This document shows, one piece after another, positions 1 to 6,436 of a DNA stretch of 6,830 nt. The notes under the pieces were generated by a model. That model searched no databases, was not told where the DNA came from, and saw only the letters and a program-made list of their open reading frames with translations. This DNA is from CAYRMV01 sp964425255 (GTDB taxonomy: Bacteria > Bacteroidota > Bacteroidia > Flavobacteriales_D > Crocinitomicaceae): the NCBI GenBank assembly GCA_964425255.1, contig CAYRMV010000166.1:1-6830 (forward strand), written 5' to 3'. Made by a program: the position numbers and the translations under genes. The stretch's first letter is position 1. Each line of letters opens with the position of its first letter.

Positions 1-857
1 GTTAACGGCGCTTGATTCACATCAGACCGACCGACAACAACAATGCCATCCGTAGGAAATACATCGCCTGCCCGCACAAGAACGACATCATCCTGCTTAA
101 GATCTTCCACCAATACTGAACGAACATCGCCTGCCGCACTTTTTAAGCTGGCCATCGTTGGCGTTAGGTTCAAAACTTCCTGAATAGCTTTTCTGGCCCG
201 AACAACACTAAACGCTTCTAAAGTTTCGGAAAGCGAGAATAAAAAGACGACCGTCGCCCCTTCAACGTAGTCCCCGAGATAAAATGCGCCGGTCACGGCG
301 ACAACCATTAAAACATTCATATCCAGCCGGAGTTTTTTAACGGCAACCAAAGCTTTCGGGAAAATTAATGTCCCGCCGAAAAGCACAGCGAACAGGCAGA
401 TCATCCCTTGCCATAAATTCGGTGCATCCATGAGCTGCAGAACCAGGGCAAGACCTGTTAGTACTCCTGAAGCAACCACCAGCAAAACTCTTGAGATTGC
501 GATCCCCCCGGCTTTTGACTCATCTTTCGTGACCTTCACGCCTGTGAGGTTAATCTGCTTTACTAATTCTTCATCAGCGACGTTTTTTGCGTGCCAAACT
601 TGAACGGAAGAGGCCATAAGATTAGCCTCCACCCTATAAATATCTTCCTTTTTTAAGGCATTCTGAATGGCCGCAATTTCATCGGTGCAATCCATGCCTG
701 TCACTTTAAATTTAGAGCTAACTGCTCCGGCAGGAATGACTCCCCCCAAGTCTTTTCGACTTGGGAGTTCCTTTTTTCCAGTACAGTTCGAGTGATCGTG
801 GCCATTTCCATGACTGTGATGGTCGTGACTATGGCCATCGTGATTTTGCTTAGCCAT
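1..857 (-). CDS. Zn/Cd-type P1B heavy-metal-translocating ATPase, N-terminal part (3' end cut by window edge)
   Basis: Inner-membrane ATP-driven exporter of soft divalent cations (Zn, Cd, Pb or Co class). 285 codons are visible, open to the left edge. Order seen: a His-rich cytoplasmic tail (residues 6-22, about eight His, then Cys25); one HMA-like metal-binding domain (about 48-110) with the motif GMDCTDE at 54-60; membrane helices at about 119-142 and 150-167; a helix pair at about 180-215 preceded by LRLDMN and ending SETLEAF, typical of this family; and the start of the actuator domain. The reading stops at QAPL, just where the family's TGE motif is expected. The CPC ion site, the DKTG phosphorylation site and the ATP-binding domain lie outside, so metal choice cannot be read directly. 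The HMA loop has one Cys instead of CxxC, a variant known in some Zn/Cd ATPases. The ATG follows the czcA-like stop by 7 bases with AGGAG overlapping that stop, so translation is probably coupled. The family call is firm; Zn versus Cd versus Co is inference. Confidence 0.93.
   Translation of the reverse strand, partial: MAKQNHDGHSHDHHSHGNGHDHSNCTGKKELPSRKDLGGVIPAGAVSSKFKVTGMDCTDEIAAIQNALKKEDIYRVEANLMASSVQVWHAKNVADEELVKQINLTGVKVTKDESKAGGIAISRVLLVVASGVLTGLALVLQLMDAPNLWQGMICLFAVLFGGTLIFPKALVAVKKLRLDMNVLMVVAVTGAFYLGDYVEGATVVFLFSLSETLEAFSVVRARKAIQEVLNLTPTMASLKSAAGDVRSVLVEDLKQDDVVLVRAGDVFPTDGIVVVGRSDVNQAPL
740..777 (+). terminator. Intragenic hairpin with T-run, terminator-like on the plus strand
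   Basis: A perfect 8-bp inverted repeat (CCCAAGTC at 745-752, GACTTGGG at 758-765) encloses a 5-base loop. It extends to 10 bp if three C residues are bulged (740-752 with 758-767). A run of six T follows at 772-777 on the plus strand. The element lies antisense inside the ATPase gene, at about codons 31-40, in the linker between the His-rich tail and the HMA domain. In the sense mRNA the same hairpin forms but no U-run follows. It may stop antisense transcription or be a structured element in the sense mRNA. The structure is seen directly; its role is inference. Confidence 0.4.
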
Positions 858-861
858 GATA

Positions 862-866
862 CTCCT
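862..866 (-). promoter_or_regulatory. Ribosome binding site of the P-type ATPase gene, overlapping the upstream stop codon
   Basis: AGGAG on the minus strand overlaps the TAG stop (865-867) of the RND pump gene and lies 4 bases before the ATPase ATG at 857. It is the evidence for choosing that ATG, which includes the His-rich tail, over later in-frame codons. The short gap and the overlap with the stop suggest coupled translation of pump and ATPase. Confidence 0.7.
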
Positions 867-3800
867 AATGCGCCACTCGGCCGTTGAATTTTTTCTCGAA
901 GATCGAGTAAAGCGTCGGTAAAACAATCAGAGTAAGAATCGTGGATGACACGATTCCGCCGATCACCACTGAAGCCAGAGGTCTTTGCACTTCAGATCCG
1001 ATCCCTGACGACAACATCATCGGCAAGAAACCAAAAATCGCCACCAAGGCCGTCATCAGAACCGGACGTAATCTGATCAATGTTCCAGTCATAACCAGAT
1101 CTTTACCAGTGCGCCCTTCTTGCTTGAGTTGATTAAAGTAATTCACCAGCACGACACCATTTAGCACAGCGATGCCCGAAAGAGCGATAAACCCTACCCC
1201 TGCAGAAATACTAAACGGCAGCCCATTCGCGATTAATCCGACAACGCCGCCAACCAAGGCAAACGGAATACAAGAAAAGATCAATGCAGTTTGCCCCACA
1301 CTTCTAAATGCCGCGTAGATCATCAAAAGCACCAAAACCAAAGCAATAGGCGTTAGTACCAAAAGCCTGTTCCGCGCTTCTTGAAGATTTTTAAAATTGC
1401 CGCCCCATTGCAAGTAATAGCCTTGTGGCAATTTCACATTCGCTTCGACAATTTTCTGAGCTTCATTGACGAAGCTTTCCGTATCGCGGCCACGCAAGTT
1501 AATCAGAACCGCAGAGCGTCTGTTCGAGTCTTCGCGATTGATTGAACCAAACGTTTCAGAAAACTTTGTCGTTGCAAGCCCCGACAGCGGCGTTGTCGTA
1601 TTTGTTCCGATTCCGACCGGAAGGTTCTTTACCGTTTCTAAGTCGGAACGATCTTCTTCCGCCAACCGAACAACGATCGGGAATTTACGTTCATTCTCAA
1701 ACAAGTAACCACTTTCCTGACCACCCAGGGCGATAGAAACTGTACTTAAAACATCCGACGTGTTCGCACCAAATCGTTTCATTTGCTCATCGATGGGCTC
1801 GATCTTTAGCACAGGACTTGTTCCGGCAAGATCAACCTCAACGTCACCTGCGCCAGGAACTTTCGCGACAACCTCCTGAATTTTCTTCGCCAGATCCATA
1901 TTTGTCTGTAAATCAGGTCCGAAAATTTTTACAGAAACATCGGCACGAGTTCCCTCAAGCAATTCATTAAAACGCATTTGGATTGGTTGCGAAGCCAAAT
2001 AGTTCTGACCCGGCAATTCTTTTTCAAGTCTGGCCACCAGAGCATTCACCAAGGACTCATACGTGTGGCGGCTTCCGTTGTTCGACTTCGGCCATTGCGA
2101 ACGATCTTTCAACATAATGTAAGTATCCGAGATATTGACACCCATCGGATCGGTGGCCACTTCACTGGTCCCGATACGAGAAAAGACATCATTCACTTCA
2201 GGATACTCTTTGATAATCTTGTCGGCTTTCACTTGAAATGCCACGGACTGATCAAGACTGACGTTCACCGGACGAATCATGTGGAACGCAAACGAGCCCT
2301 CACTGAGCTGTGGCAAAAACTCTGCCCCACGAGTCATAAAGAGGACCGCTCCGACGATCACCGATGCGATGGCGGTAACGATCGTTGCCGTGCGATGCTT
2401 GAAAGTAAATTCAAAAATCGGCTGATAAGCTTTACGAATCCACTGCATGAATCTTGGCTCTTTGTCTTCCGCATTTCCCTGAAGAATCAACGAAGCCAAT
2501 GCTGGGGCTGTCGTGAATGACAAGACCAGAGCAGAAGCTACGGCGATCGCAAATGTTGCGGCCATCGGGCCAAACATTTTCCCTTCAACTCCGGTTAAGG
2601 CAAAGATCGGTAAAAAGACGACAACGACGATCAATTCGCCGAAACCCGCCGCCACGCGCACTTCAACAGCTGCTTCGTAAACGGCCTTTTGAACTTCCTC
2701 ACGCGTTAACTTGCGACCGTATTTCTTTGCTTGTTCACTGACATACCTGACGCAGTTATCGATCAAGATAACCGTTCCGTCGACAATGATCCCGAAGTCA
2801 AGCGCCCCCAAGCTCATCAAATTCCCGGAAATGCCTAAAGGTTTCATAATTAGAAATGTCGCCAAAAGGGACAAGGGAATCGTCACCGCCGTGATGATTG
2901 CCGCACGGATATTTCCGATCAATAAGAACAAGACGATAATGACCAGGGTCGCACCCATCAGCAAGTTGTGTTCAACAGTACCTAAAGTAGCGTTCACCAG
3001 ATCAGAGCGGTTATAAACCACTTCCATCTGGACATTTTCGGGAAGAGACTTTTGAATCTCGTCAACCTTGTCTTTTACACGAGTAGAAACAATTCGACTG
3101 TTTTCACCCAAAAGCATCATCACTGTTCCAAGAACAGTTTCTTTCCCGTTATGAGTGGAAGCACCCGTTCTGAGTTCTTTTCCTAATTTTACTTTTGCGA
3201 TATCGCCGATACGCACGACACGGAAAGAATCTAATTGTTTCACGGATACCTTTTCAATGTCCGCAGGTGATTTAAACAATCCTACGCCTTGAACAAGAAA
3301 TTGTTCCGCCGTCTGTGCGATGTAACCACCACCGACATTCTGATTGACCTTTTCAAGGGCTTGAACGATTTCTTCGAAATGAATTCCGTAAGCAGCCATT
3401 TTCTTTACGTCAGGTTGAACATGATATTGCTTTTCAAAACCACCGGTGGTGTTGATTTCCGCAACACCTTCGACCGTCAGCAAACGAGGTTTAACGAACC
3501 AGTCTTGGATCGCCTTAAGCTCCATCATTTGCTTCATGCGGTCGTCGGGTGTCGTCGCGATGTCTTTAAAATCTAGGGTATACTGGAAAATTTCCCCTAA
3601 GCCTGTCGAAATCGGACCAAGTTTTGCAGTCGCCCCCTTCGGAATTTCAGACAAAACACCTTGAAGGCGCTCGGTCACCATCTGACGGGCACGATAAATA
3701 TCAACCGAGTCCTTAAAGACCACGGTCACTTGTGAAAGTCCAAATCGCGTGATAGAGCGAACCTGCAATACGCCCGCCAAACCGCGCATCGAAGATTCCA

Positions 3801-4005
3801 CCGGATAAGTTATCGATCTCTCGATTTCTTCCGGAGCTAAACCTTCAATCGTGGTGTTGATTTGAACCTGGTTATTAGTAATATCCGGGACAGCATCAAT
3901 TGGCAAACTCTGGAACGAGTAGAATCCGGCTAAGGCCAACATACCCGTAAAAAGTACAACCAAGGCCCTATTATAAACTGAAAAGTGAATAATTTTATTT
4001 ATCAT
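865..4005 (-). CDS. czcA: CzcA-type heavy-metal efflux RND pump, inner-membrane subunit
   Basis: Proton-driven RND pump of the heavy-metal efflux class. It takes divalent cations from the periplasm (or cytoplasm) and, with an adaptor and an outer-membrane channel, sends them out of the cell. It has 1046 residues, normal full length. One N-terminal helix (about 12-32) is followed by a large periplasmic loop (to about 342), helices 2-6 (about 343-506), helix 7 (about 539-558), a second periplasmic loop (about 560-877) and the last five helices (about 880-1032). The HME motif ESSMRGLAGV is at 70-79. Helix 4 carries DFGIIVDGTVILIDN at 403-417, the CzcA proton-relay signature, with Asp403, Asp409 and Asp416. 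The last position is usually Glu. The copper/silver methionine triad of CusA is not conserved: Met576 aligns, but PIQMRFNELLEG at 674-685 has the CzcA-like pattern. A Zn/Co/Cd-type substrate is therefore favoured. The ATG is preceded by AAGGA, 9 bases after the adaptor-like gene's stop. The family call is firm; exact metal is inference. Confidence 0.96.
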   Translation of the reverse strand: MINKIIHFSVYNRALVVLFTGMLALAGFYSFQSLPIDAVPDITNNQVQINTTIEGLAPEEIERSITYPVESSMRGLAGVLQVRSITRFGLSQVTVVFKDSVDIYRARQMVTERLQGVLSEIPKGATAKLGPISTGLGEIFQYTLDFKDIATTPDDRMKQMMELKAIQDWFVKPRLLTVEGVAEINTTGGFEKQYHVQPDVKKMAAYGIHFEEIVQALEKVNQNVGGGYIAQTAEQFLVQGVGLFKSPADIEKVSVKQLDSFRVVRIGDIAKVKLGKELRTGASTHNGKETVLGTVMMLLGENSRIVSTRVKDKVDEIQKSLPENVQMEVVYNRSDLVNATLGTVEHNLLMGATLVIIVLFLLIGNIRAAIITAVTIPLSLLATFLIMKPLGISGNLMSLGALDFGIIVDGTVILIDNCVRYVSEQAKKYGRKLTREEVQKAVYEAAVEVRVAAGFGELIVVVVFLPIFALTGVEGKMFGPMAATFAIAVASALVLSFTTAPALASLILQGNAEDKEPRFMQWIRKAYQPIFEFTFKHRTATIVTAIASVIVGAVLFMTRGAEFLPQLSEGSFAFHMIRPVNVSLDQSVAFQVKADKIIKEYPEVNDVFSRIGTSEVATDPMGVNISDTYIMLKDRSQWPKSNNGSRHTYESLVNALVARLEKELPGQNYLASQPIQMRFNELLEGTRADVSVKIFGPDLQTNMDLAKKIQEVVAKVPGAGDVEVDLAGTSPVLKIEPIDEQMKRFGANTSDVLSTVSIALGGQESGYLFENERKFPIVVRLAEEDRSDLETVKNLPVGIGTNTTTPLSGLATTKFSETFGSINREDSNRRSAVLINLRGRDTESFVNEAQKIVEANVKLPQGYYLQWGGNFKNLQEARNRLLVLTPIALVLVLLMIYAAFRSVGQTALIFSCIPFALVGGVVGLIANGLPFSISAGVGFIALSGIAVLNGVVLVNYFNQLKQEGRTGKDLVMTGTLIRLRPVLMTALVAIFGFLPMMLSSGIGSEVQRPLASVVIGGIVSSTILTLIVLPTLYSIFEKKFNGRVAH

Positions 4006-4014
4006 ATCATTTCC

Positions 4015-4629
4015 TTAGTGGCTGTGGCCTTCAGGCGCGCCACCGGTTGCTACAATTTCAGCCGTTCTTAAAAAACCGATCCCTTGAATGGCGATTTCGT
4101 CACCCTCTTTCAGGTCTTTCGAGCGAATCGTTAGGTCCTGAGGTGTTTTTTTATCGACGATAAAGTCCACGCGTTTGTAATATCCATTGCGAATGCGGAA
4201 AATATTTACTTCTTCCCCCGAATTCAAAACAGCAGACGCCGGAACCTGCCATGTGGATCCTTTGCTTAACTTCAAACTTTTGAGTTCGAAATTTTTAACG
4301 GCTTCTGGTGATAGTTTAAATCCCTGCTCTTCGCTGAACTCGGTGATTCCTTTTTCTGGTCCGATGTTCGAATTCTCTTCTTCTTCGCCTTGTTCATGCT
4401 TAGCTTCGCCGCCCTTGGCTTCGGCAGCATGATCATGTTTTTCTCCAGAAGATTTTTCTTCGTGGTCATGATCGTGATCGTCTTTATCTTCCGCCGCATG
4501 ATCCTTTTCACCATGACCATCTTCTTTATGGGCATGAGCATGCGGATCTACTTTCGCCTTATCGCTCTTCGCACTTACGTTCAGCGACATCAAAACACTG
4601 ATTGCCAATACGGCTGCTAATGACTTCAT
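4015..4629 (-). CDS. Short His-rich periplasmic protein in the CzcB adaptor position
   Basis: Periplasmic protein of 204 residues where the membrane-fusion adaptor CzcB is normally encoded. A signal peptide (1-20, probable cut after VSA) leads to a His/Asp/Glu-rich, probably disordered stretch (about 29-88, eleven His) and then a folded part. FKLSPEAVKNFELKSLKL at 104-121 resembles the 'L-s-eqv-n-g-i' strand near the start of mature CzcB proteins. VPASAVL at 129-135 and KEGDEIAIQGIGFLRTAEI at 174-192 match the membrane-proximal domain at the CzcB C-terminus. The tail ends GHSH. CzcB adaptors have roughly 400 residues; I see no lipoyl halves, no alpha-helical hairpin and no room for them. The frame is clean and the ATG overlaps the channel gene stop by 4 bases (ATGA), so this does not look like a decayed gene. 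It could be a minimal adaptor or a periplasmic metal chaperone feeding the pump. Relation to CzcB is inferred from motifs and position; function is uncertain. Confidence 0.8.
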   Translation of the reverse strand: MKSLAAVLAISVLMSLNVSAKSDKAKVDPHAHAHKEDGHGEKDHAAEDKDDHDHDHEEKSSGEKHDHAAEAKGGEAKHEQGEEEENSNIGPEKGITEFSEEQGFKLSPEAVKNFELKSLKLSKGSTWQVPASAVLNSGEEVNIFRIRNGYYKRVDFIVDKKTPQDLTIRSKDLKEGDEIAIQGIGFLRTAEIVATGGAPEGHSH

Positions 4630-5864
4630 GGATTTACTCCAACGGGTTGTCCGTCGATAAGTTGGATATTAAATAGCGCGCCCAAAGCTTTCAGTTCATG
4701 ATCGTTTCTGGCTTTTTCAAAATCGACAAGTGAACGATGGGCCTCAATTACCAGTGAACTTGGCACAACACCTTTGAGAAAAAGATTTTCAATTTTCTTA
4801 TGTTTGTCTTCCAGGACTCTACCGCTTGGAGTGTCCTTCAAAGACGCCACAGCCCGTGTGTAAGTCGTCTTATAAAGAGCACGTTCTGCCTCAAGCTGCT
4901 TCAGCGCGATGTTGCGTCTCTGTTCGGCTGTCAAAACAGCGGCGCGAGCCGCAGCACGACCTGCGCCATTCGCATTAAAAACCGGGATGGGCATGCTTAA
5001 ATTGAAGCCGTACTGCTGAAAATCTCTTCCTGAATCTCGAGTCATCTTTGCGGATGGGCCGATATTCATGGTTGGCCAAGAATCGCCCGCTTCTTTATCG
5101 AACTCCCCTTGCGCAGCTTGCACGTCGTATTCAGCAGATATATACATCGGCGAAGCCTTTAAATTCTCGTTGCGGTCCGCCGGCGTTGGCCAAGTTGAAA
5201 CAGCCGGTAAAGAAACCGCTTTAAGATCTTTAAGTCCAAGCCCAGTGGTGATTAAAAAGTAAGACTCCAGTGTTAGTAGCTCTTCGTCATATTCTGTCTT
5301 TTTCAGGTCATATTCACTTTTCGCGATCTTAAAGACCGTTAAAGAAACATCCTGCTCGGGTGATCTTGCGGGGCGACCTTCATATTGCTTCACAAGTTTC
5401 GTAAAGGCACTGACCGATTCGTCTACTAAACCTAGCTCTCTTTCAATCTGTTTAATGCGCAGAAGTTTTATGGCCACCTCTTTACGCACTTCAGCTTTTG
5501 TTCTGTATAGATTCCACTGCGCTCGCGCCTCTTCGACGCTGGCAACTTTCTTACGGGCCGCACGTTTGCCACCCAATTCAATGGGAAAAGACAGAGCAAC
5601 ATCTGTTTCAACCTTGCGATCAGAGTCTATCGTTCCCGAGACCGACGAAAGGGAAATCAACGGATTTGCAAACTGGGCTGCTGCATCCACCCGCGCCGCC
5701 TTCTCCTTTAGGCTGCCTTCTGCTTTGGCCACTTCGGGTGATCTTGCCTCGGCACACTCGATAACATCTTTATATTTACTTACTTTGTCACAATTTACTT
5801 CTGCATGTGCGGCACCCACGAACATGAGAACCGACAGAGGCGTGCATAATCTAATGATAGACAT
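4626..5864 (-). CDS. czcC: TolC/CzcC-family outer-membrane efflux factor
   Basis: Outer-membrane channel subunit of a tripartite metal efflux system, 412 residues, usual CzcC length. The signal peptide is residues 1-21, probable cut after AHA. There is no lipobox Cys at the cleavage site, so it is unlikely to be a lipoprotein, unlike CusC. Two OEP repeats are visible. The first has long helices (about 38-68 and 100-205) around the strand motif LSFPIELGGKR (91-101). The second has its equivalent, LSMPIPVFNANGAGRAAA (289-306), followed by a long helix (about 307-345) and a last helical stretch to about 395. Such paired strand/helix repeats build the trimeric barrel and periplasmic tunnel. Cys25 and Cys37 could form a disulfide in the mature N-terminus. 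AAGG lies 8 bases before the ATG. The gene starts 55 bases after the small leader gene and overlaps the adaptor-like gene by 4 bases. The symbol follows operon context; the family call is firm. Confidence 0.92.
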   Translation of the reverse strand: MSIIRLCTPLSVLMFVGAAHAEVNCDKVSKYKDVIECAEARSPEVAKAEGSLKEKAARVDAAAQFANPLISLSSVSGTIDSDRKVETDVALSFPIELGGKRAARKKVASVEEARAQWNLYRTKAEVRKEVAIKLLRIKQIERELGLVDESVSAFTKLVKQYEGRPARSPEQDVSLTVFKIAKSEYDLKKTEYDEELLTLESYFLITTGLGLKDLKAVSLPAVSTWPTPADRNENLKASPMYISAEYDVQAAQGEFDKEAGDSWPTMNIGPSAKMTRDSGRDFQQYGFNLSMPIPVFNANGAGRAAARAAVLTAEQRRNIALKQLEAERALYKTTYTRAVASLKDTPSGRVLEDKHKKIENLFLKGVVPSSLVIEAHRSLVDFEKARNDHELKALGALFNIQLIDGQPVGVNP

Positions 5865-5919
5865 ACCAATACCTTACTTCTTAATTAGTTTTTGTTTTTT
5901 TTAAAAAGAGGAAAAAAGC
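5865..5919 (-). other. 55-base A/T-rich spacer between leader gene and channel gene
   Basis: This is the only sizeable gap inside the operon. Just after the leader gene stop the minus strand reads six T, then CCTC, five T and eight A, before the channel gene's ribosome binding site (AAGG). The U-run follows a short palindrome, GCTTAAGC (5917-5924), too tight to fold as a good hairpin. It may cause pausing, partial termination or RNA processing that sets the leader gene apart from the rest. The sequence is seen; the role is a guess. Confidence 0.3.
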
Positions 5920-6264
5920 TTAAGCGTACTTAGGGGGCTGATACGGAGTATCCAAGACTAGATCCAGAACAGAGCTAGCTTTAAAATAAAATCTAATCTG
6001 ACTTTGAATTTGAACTTTGGGAATAGAAGCGACCGCAAACAATAACTTCGCGCAATGCCCCAAGTGGCAAAAACCATGGGCGCATGGATCATTATCTTGA
6101 TGATCCGAGTTAATATCTGGCGAGCTTACTTGGGTTTGCGACTGCACTGTGGACTGATGGTTTGCCAAGAAAAAATCTGAATGAAAAGACAAGAAATTTC
6201 CCACTGCAACAAGCAGCAAAGAAAAAACTAATATAGATATGGAAACTCTTCTCATTCTTTTCAT
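5920..6264 (-). CDS. Small secreted Cys/His-motif protein, CzcI-like by position
   Basis: First gene of the operon, 114 residues from the chosen ATG. The N-terminus is basic (MKRMRR) and followed by a hydrophobic stretch (about 7-26): a signal peptide or membrane anchor, so the rest is probably periplasmic. The centre is polar (about 36-59), then comes a compact cluster CAHGFCHLGHCAK at 61-73 with Cys61, His63, Cys66, His67, His70 and Cys71, well suited to bind a metal. The C-terminus ends TPYQPPKYA; short C-terminal PP motifs are a feature I associate with small proteins at the head of czc-type operons. In Cupriavidus, CzcI, a small periplasmic regulator-type protein, holds the same position before czcC. 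I infer a similar metal-sensing or buffering role, not proven homology. An in-frame GTG at 6315 would add 17 residues, but the ATG at 6264 gives a standard signal peptide and has its own ribosome binding site. Confidence 0.78.
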   Translation of the reverse strand: MKRMRRVSISILVFSLLLVAVGNFLSFHSDFFLANHQSTVQSQTQVSSPDINSDHQDNDPCAHGFCHLGHCAKLLFAVASIPKVQIQSQIRFYFKASSVLDLVLDTPYQPPKYA

Positions 6265-6273
6265 TAATAACGA

Positions 6274-6277
6274 CCTT
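6274..6277 (-). promoter_or_regulatory. Ribosome binding site that decides the start of the small leader gene
   Basis: AAGG on the minus strand sits 9 bases before the ATG at 6264. I see no comparable site at a useful distance before the alternative GTG at 6315, so this supports the shorter 114-residue form. Confidence 0.55.
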
Positions 6278-6288
6278 ATGCTCAATTC

Positions 6289-6344
6289 TAACAAGAAACA
6301 AGGCGATATGCTCACGGTTTTAAAAATATTACGATTTCTTGTTA
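6289..6344. repeat. Perfect 10-bp inverted repeat flanking the candidate promoter
   Basis: TAACAAGAAA at 6289-6298 and its exact reverse complement TTTCTTGTTA at 6335-6344 are separated by 36 bases. The arms bracket the TAATAT candidate and the inferred start of transcription; arm centres are 46 bp apart. This could be a pair of operator half-sites or two sites bound cooperatively by a metal-responsive regulator, or the stem of a long-loop hairpin if both arms are transcribed. The repeat is exact; its function is inference. Confidence 0.45.
6326..6331 (-). promoter_or_regulatory. Candidate -10 element of the operon promoter
   Basis: TAATAT on the minus strand (one mismatch to TATAAT) lies in the AT-rich stretch upstream of the first operon gene. 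Transcription would start near 6319, about 55 bases before the leader gene ATG. I see no convincing -35 hexamer 16-18 bases upstream, as expected if an activator or alternative sigma factor is needed. A second possible -10, TAGAAT at 6285-6290, is closer to the gene and also lacks a good -35. Confidence 0.35.
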
Positions 6345-6412
6345 AAAATGATCTGCAGTTACAAGTAGATGCAAGTGCCTGGCATCGACGTCGCTATGTT
6401 CGGCGATGAATG

Positions 6413-6436
6413 AAACGGTGTTTAAACACGGCGTTT
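6413..6436. repeat. 24-base imperfect palindrome with a 12-bp perfect core, possible terminator
   Basis: The core GTGTTTAAACAC (6418-6429) is a perfect palindrome. Outer arms AAACG (6413-6417) and CGTTT (6432-6436) extend the pairing, leaving two G residues bulged (6430-6431). In RNA this would fold as a hairpin with a small AU-rich loop. The T-rich continuation on the plus strand (TAGTTTTG) and the CGTTTCATT tail on the minus strand are both weak U-tracts. It could be a weak terminator between a gene to the right and the efflux operon, or a protein-binding palindrome. Confidence 0.35.

Noticed and set aside
1978..2520. 180-codon open frame on the plus strand
   Set aside because: It lies wholly antisense to the RND pump gene, has no family features, and is a by-product of codon use in the real frame.
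865..4005. Copper/silver (CusA) assignment for the pump
   Set aside because: The helix-4 signature is of CzcA type (DFGIIVDG), and the third Met of the CusA triad is replaced within a CzcA-like segment.
4272..4541. 89-codon minus-strand frame rich in Met and Lys
   Set aside because: It is a shifted reading of the His/Asp/Glu-rich repeat-like codons in the adaptor-like gene.
5455..5904. 149-codon open frame on the plus strand
   Set aside because: It is antisense to the outer-membrane factor gene, whose signal peptide and OEP motifs are clear; its peptide has no recognisable domain.
6265..6315. GTG start at 6315 for the leader protein
   Set aside because: It would place 17 residues before a standard basic-hydrophobic signal sequence and has no good ribosome binding site, while the ATG at 6264 does.
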